Source: Lates calcarifer (taxonomy: Eukaryota; Chordata; Actinopteri; Centropomidae). From it: a DNA stretch of 64,000 bases. This document shows, one piece after another, positions 61,032-64,000 of the stretch. The stretch covers positions 1 to 64,000 of the forward strand of contig NW_026115247.1 of NCBI RefSeq assembly GCF_001640805.2. Direction: 5' to 3'. The translations under genes were made by a program, and so were the position numbers. A model generated the notes under the pieces. That model did no database searches and was not told the origin of the DNA. It saw nothing but the letters and a program-made list of their open reading frames with translations. Position 1 is the stretch's first letter. Each line of letters starts with the position of its first letter.

Positions 61032-61115
61032 TGAAACCACTCTGTTCTGTCTGTTCACATACGCTGTTTAAAATAAAAGAGCTGCTGCTGCTTTTAAATA
61101 CTCTCACTGTGGTCT
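61032..61115 (+). promoter_or_regulatory. Conserved AACCAC...TGTGGTC block
   Basis: Nearly identical to 57287-57368; about 0.8 kb after the stop codon of the 58 kb gene. Confidence 0.45.
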
Positions 61116-61835
61116 CATGTGTGACAAAAGCTACGTGATATTGACCATCGACTTAATGTCAGACCTCCCATGTGAAGGAGGGGAAGCAGTATGACAATTA
61201 AAAACTGATAATAAAAAAAAAAATCCACTTAATATTAGGGAATGCTGTATTTCTTCACTGTATGAAAATAAAATACAATCAAAACAATTTTTGGTGCAGA
61301 AGAAGAAAATAATGTGAACTTTCTGACTGTTTTATGTATTACTGTTTATAATGTGTTTGTGTTTTGTGCAGTTTGTTACAGCTGAGTTTTCTGTATTTCA
61401 AAGGGTCATTCAGGTTATTGGAAATGAGTTTGAGCTCTGAATGTGATTGTTTATGACAATGGTTCAGGCTGTACACTTGTCACTTGTGTAAAGATTATTC
61501 AATAAAAAAAATATGTTACACAATAAGACACTGGTGTAATTATATAATGTTTGTGTTGTAAATAGTAATAATTTAATACAGATGTCTTTAGGCCTATTCA
61601 GACTGGGGTAGTGGAGCATTTCAGCCTCTTGTGGCCAAAATGTGTATTACAAAAAACATGAAATGAAATGAAATATGATGGTGGTTGGAGGTGCTTGTCG
61701 ACCTAGTAAGTCACTACAAAAGTGATTCAAAATGAACAGTGCTTAAAATGTACATTTTAATATTTATTTGCTTTCTGTTCACCAGAGTTACGTCTTTAGC
61801 ACTGCTGTCTGCGAGCTCCAAAATGAGGTTCTCTG

Positions 61836-61849
61836 GCGCCACCTGGTGA
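61836..61849 (-). promoter_or_regulatory. CTCF-like motif, reverse (TCACCAGGTGGCGC)
   Basis: Third copy in the same orientation, about 165 bp before the ATG at 62016. Confidence 0.45.
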
Positions 61850-61941
61850 CATTGTACTGTGTTGTATTATCTAAATTCAGAGTCGTTCTACTTTTCCATC
61901 CAAAGCCTCAGGCCTGCTGCTGCCTCAATCACCAGAAGAGA

Positions 61942-61957
61942 CACAGGAAGAGGAAGT
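61942..61957 (+). promoter_or_regulatory. PU.1/ETS-like box CACAGGAAGAGGAAGT
   Basis: It lies about 60 bp before the ATG at 62016. Confidence 0.42.
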
Positions 61958-62015
61958 TCTTACCTGTCATATATCACATTCAGTCTGATGCTCAGTCAGT
62001 CAGCAGCACAGCGAC

Positions 62016-63997
62016 ATGGAGGGTTCAGCTTCCGGCATCCGACTGTGTGAGTACTGAGTCCGTATCTATAAAGAAACTGAGGAAATGTTTAGGTTCAAAT
62101 TTTAAATTACTATCAGATATCTGAACTTCTCTATGATAAACTCTGCACAGCTGCCATCTGCTAAACAGTCATCAGATTATTTTTTGCACATTCTTACACA
62201 CTCCTCTTCCTTTGTCTCTGCAGTGATGAACATGTGGCTGTTGCTACATCACCACGGTTATTCTCAGAAAGCTGGTAAGTGGCAGTTGGAGTATTTTTGT
62301 TGTATCGATATGTGGAGTCCCTCCATTTCTAAACCTAAACCTGGTTAAACAGAGCCATTAAACTCTGTAACTGCTGTGATAATGATATATGTTATAGGAC
62401 CGAAAAGCAGCAAGACCTAAAAACCTGTAGGTCTTGATAACCGATCAGTATAATTATTTTCCCTGGTTGTCTGTATTATTTTAAATTTGTTTAAGTAAAT
62501 AAATCTAACTCCTTGTTCTTTGTTCTGGTTGCAGTTTTTCCTCGTGTGACTCCAAACAGACAGCAGCACTTTCAATACGACTCGGTCTCTTTTACCTGTG
62601 ATGGGTTCGGTGGCTCAGCTGAGTGGAGAGTGTTGAGGAAGCTCATGGGAGTCGTTGCAATCTGTGCCTCTTCCTGGGAGACGTTGGCAGGACCCTGCAC
62701 CGTAAAACCTGCCTTAACCAGAGACAGTGGAGGATACTGGTGTGAAGCTGCAGGAGGAAGGAGAAGCAGCACTGTCAACATCACTGTCACTGGTACATTT
62801 GTTGTCTTGAATGTCTTTTGTATCTATATATTCCCAACACAGTCATGTATGCACTGAATTTCCCCTTCATCACACGATAGATAACTTACACTGTCAGTGG
62901 TTTTAGTGTTGTGACTGATCAGTGTATTTTCCACTGAAAATGGCAAAATAATAATCCATATTAATAACACAATATATTCATTTAATAAGTGTATTGTTAA
63001 ACCAGCTGGTCCTGTGATCCTGGAGAGTCCTGTTCATCCTGTGATGGAGGGAGATGATGTGACCCTGAGCTGCAGAAGCAGAGAACCTTCCTCTGACCTC
63101 CAGGCTTATTTCTATAAAGACGGCTTTTTCATCAGCAGCAGCTCTACAGGGAACATCACCATCAGCAACATCTCCACGTCTGATAAAGGACTGTACAAGT
63201 GCAGGATCTCTAGAGCTGGAGAATCAGCAGAGAGCTGGCTGACTGTCGGAGGTAATTTTGAGAAAGTGAACTCACCGTATGTGTGTGAGTGCTTCCAAAC
63301 TCTAAGGTAAACCACAATTTGTGCCTGTCTATCTAGTGAATGTGAATTGTCTGACATTGTCCAGGTGCTGTGATCCTGGAGAGTCCTGCCCTCCCTGTGA
63401 TGGAAGGAGACACTGTCACCCTGCACTGTAGAGACAAGGACACTCCCTCAAACTACATAGCTGAGTTCTACAAAGATGGCTCTCCGATCATGACCGGATA
63501 TACAGGACGTATGACCATACACAATGTTTCCAGGGCTGATGAAGGACTCTACAAGTGCAGCATGTACCAAGTTGGAGAATCACTGGAAAGCTGGTTGGCT
63601 GTCAGAGGTGAGACTCGGCAGTGATCTGGTCTATATACAGTCACAGGCTAATGTGTTTGATGGTGTCTGTAGCACCATGAATGCACGTTATGAATGAATG
63701 AATATGAATATAGTGCTGCAGTCAGGATGTGTGTATGGGTCAAACATGAGATTCAACTTAGAGCAGGTGTATTTTTTAACTTTCGATGGCATCAGATATC
63801 TGCTCCCTCTGACATACATCAGCAGCTACAAATCGTCTTGTTATCCAAACTCATATCATCTTTTCAGCATTTGAGGAGGACCCACATCCGTCCAGTGACT
63901 GTTCTCCTCACGGCTTCATGGTGCTAAGGATTGTTGGTACCATTTTACTGATGGCTCTGGGCTTGGTGGTGGGACTACTTCACTGCAGGAAACCCAG
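62016..63997 (+). CDS. FCRL-type receptor, D1-D2-D2, TM Arg (runs off window)
   Basis: Partial gene. Exons: 62016-62046, 62224-62274 (leader), D1 62535-62792, D2 63006-63251, second D2 63365-63607, TM 63868-63997, with a donor at 63998 and the tail beyond the window. The leader exon has diverged ([10 protein letters not shown] rather than MEVTALC). D1 has VAICAS, GPCTVK and SGGYWCE. The D2 exons have [20 protein letters not shown] and [16 protein letters not shown]. The TM has an Arg ([16 protein letters not shown]) and closely resembles the TM of the 33.7 kb gene. From the pattern in this cluster a short tail without tyrosine motifs is predicted. Confidence 0.84.
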
Positions 63998-64000
63998 GTA

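Larger units (their letters stand above)
60273..62015. other. Intergenic with relic introns
   Basis: 60370-60535 is closely similar to an intron of the 53 kb gene (55884-56030), showing that tail exons once lay nearby. Also a RUNX-like block at 61032-61115, AATAAA at 61501, a reverse CTCF-like motif at 61836 and an ETS-like box at 61942. Confidence 0.6.

Noticed and set aside
1..64000. Variable lymphocyte/NITR or antigen receptor V-J gene interpretation
   Set aside because: No J-like motif (FGxG) or recombination signal after V exons; the C exon has the BTN signature and the + strand domains the FCRL signature.
1..64000. CRISPR, operon, phage or plasmid features
   Set aside because: Spliced vertebrate gene structure throughout; short repeats here are microsatellites or exon duplications.

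Overview
The window is vertebrate nuclear DNA, most likely from a percomorph-type teleost. Genes are split into short exons with GT-AG introns, mostly phase 1. Proteins are immunoglobulin-superfamily receptors, AATAAA poly(A) signals follow most genes, and decayed fish LINE pieces, a MITE-like hairpin and AT/GT microsatellites lie between and within genes. No bacterial operon, CRISPR array, rRNA or tRNA was seen.

Two tandem receptor families are interleaved on opposite strands. On the + strand are eleven Fc-receptor-like (FCRL/LITR-type) loci starting near 164, 6091, 13132, 24544, 28307, 33717, 36568, 45173, 53029, 58233 and 62016. Each has a split leader (the first exon usually reads MEVTALC), an optional four-cysteine D1 Ig exon, one to three D2-type Ig exons, a transmembrane exon, and either a stub tail or several tiny exons with ITIM/ITSM-like tyrosines. 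On the - strand are six butyrophilin-like (BTN/MOG-type) loci at 2543-3913, 10434-11732, 15535-17985, 19769-23215, 40768-43584 and 49005-51308. Most follow the plan leader, V-type Ig, C-type Ig, TM, then one large exon encoding a cytoplasmic coiled coil; no B30.2/SPRY exon is visible. Exons were joined by eye from splice sites and reading frame. Every model called intact has a spliced length divisible by three (the last gene runs off the window).

On the FCRL side the transmembrane sequence predicts the tail. Loci with an arginine near the outer end of the TM have short, motif-free tails (activating-type, presumably adaptor-coupled). Loci without it have long tails with tyrosine motifs (inhibitory-type). 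The cluster shows birth-and-death evolution: a frameshifted locus at 164-1902, an orphan D2 fragment near 12.7 kb, a frameshifted D2 and deleted tail exons in the 58-60 kb gene, a lost splice donor in the 33.7 kb gene, and a recent duplication joining the 24.5 and 28.3 kb genes.

On the butyrophilin-like side the C-type Ig exon core looks almost identical between paralogs whose V exons and tails have diverged, which suggests gene conversion. The 19.8-23.2 kb gene has lost its V domain and carries a 1016-bp tandem duplication of its C domain. The 10.4-11.7 kb gene has no Ig exon and is a TM protein with a coiled coil and a second hydrophobic segment. Several non-coding motifs recur at matching places around the FCRL genes: PU.1/ETS-like boxes just upstream, CTCF-like motifs further upstream, and an AACCAC...TGTGGTC block downstream. 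Binding and function of these are inferred.
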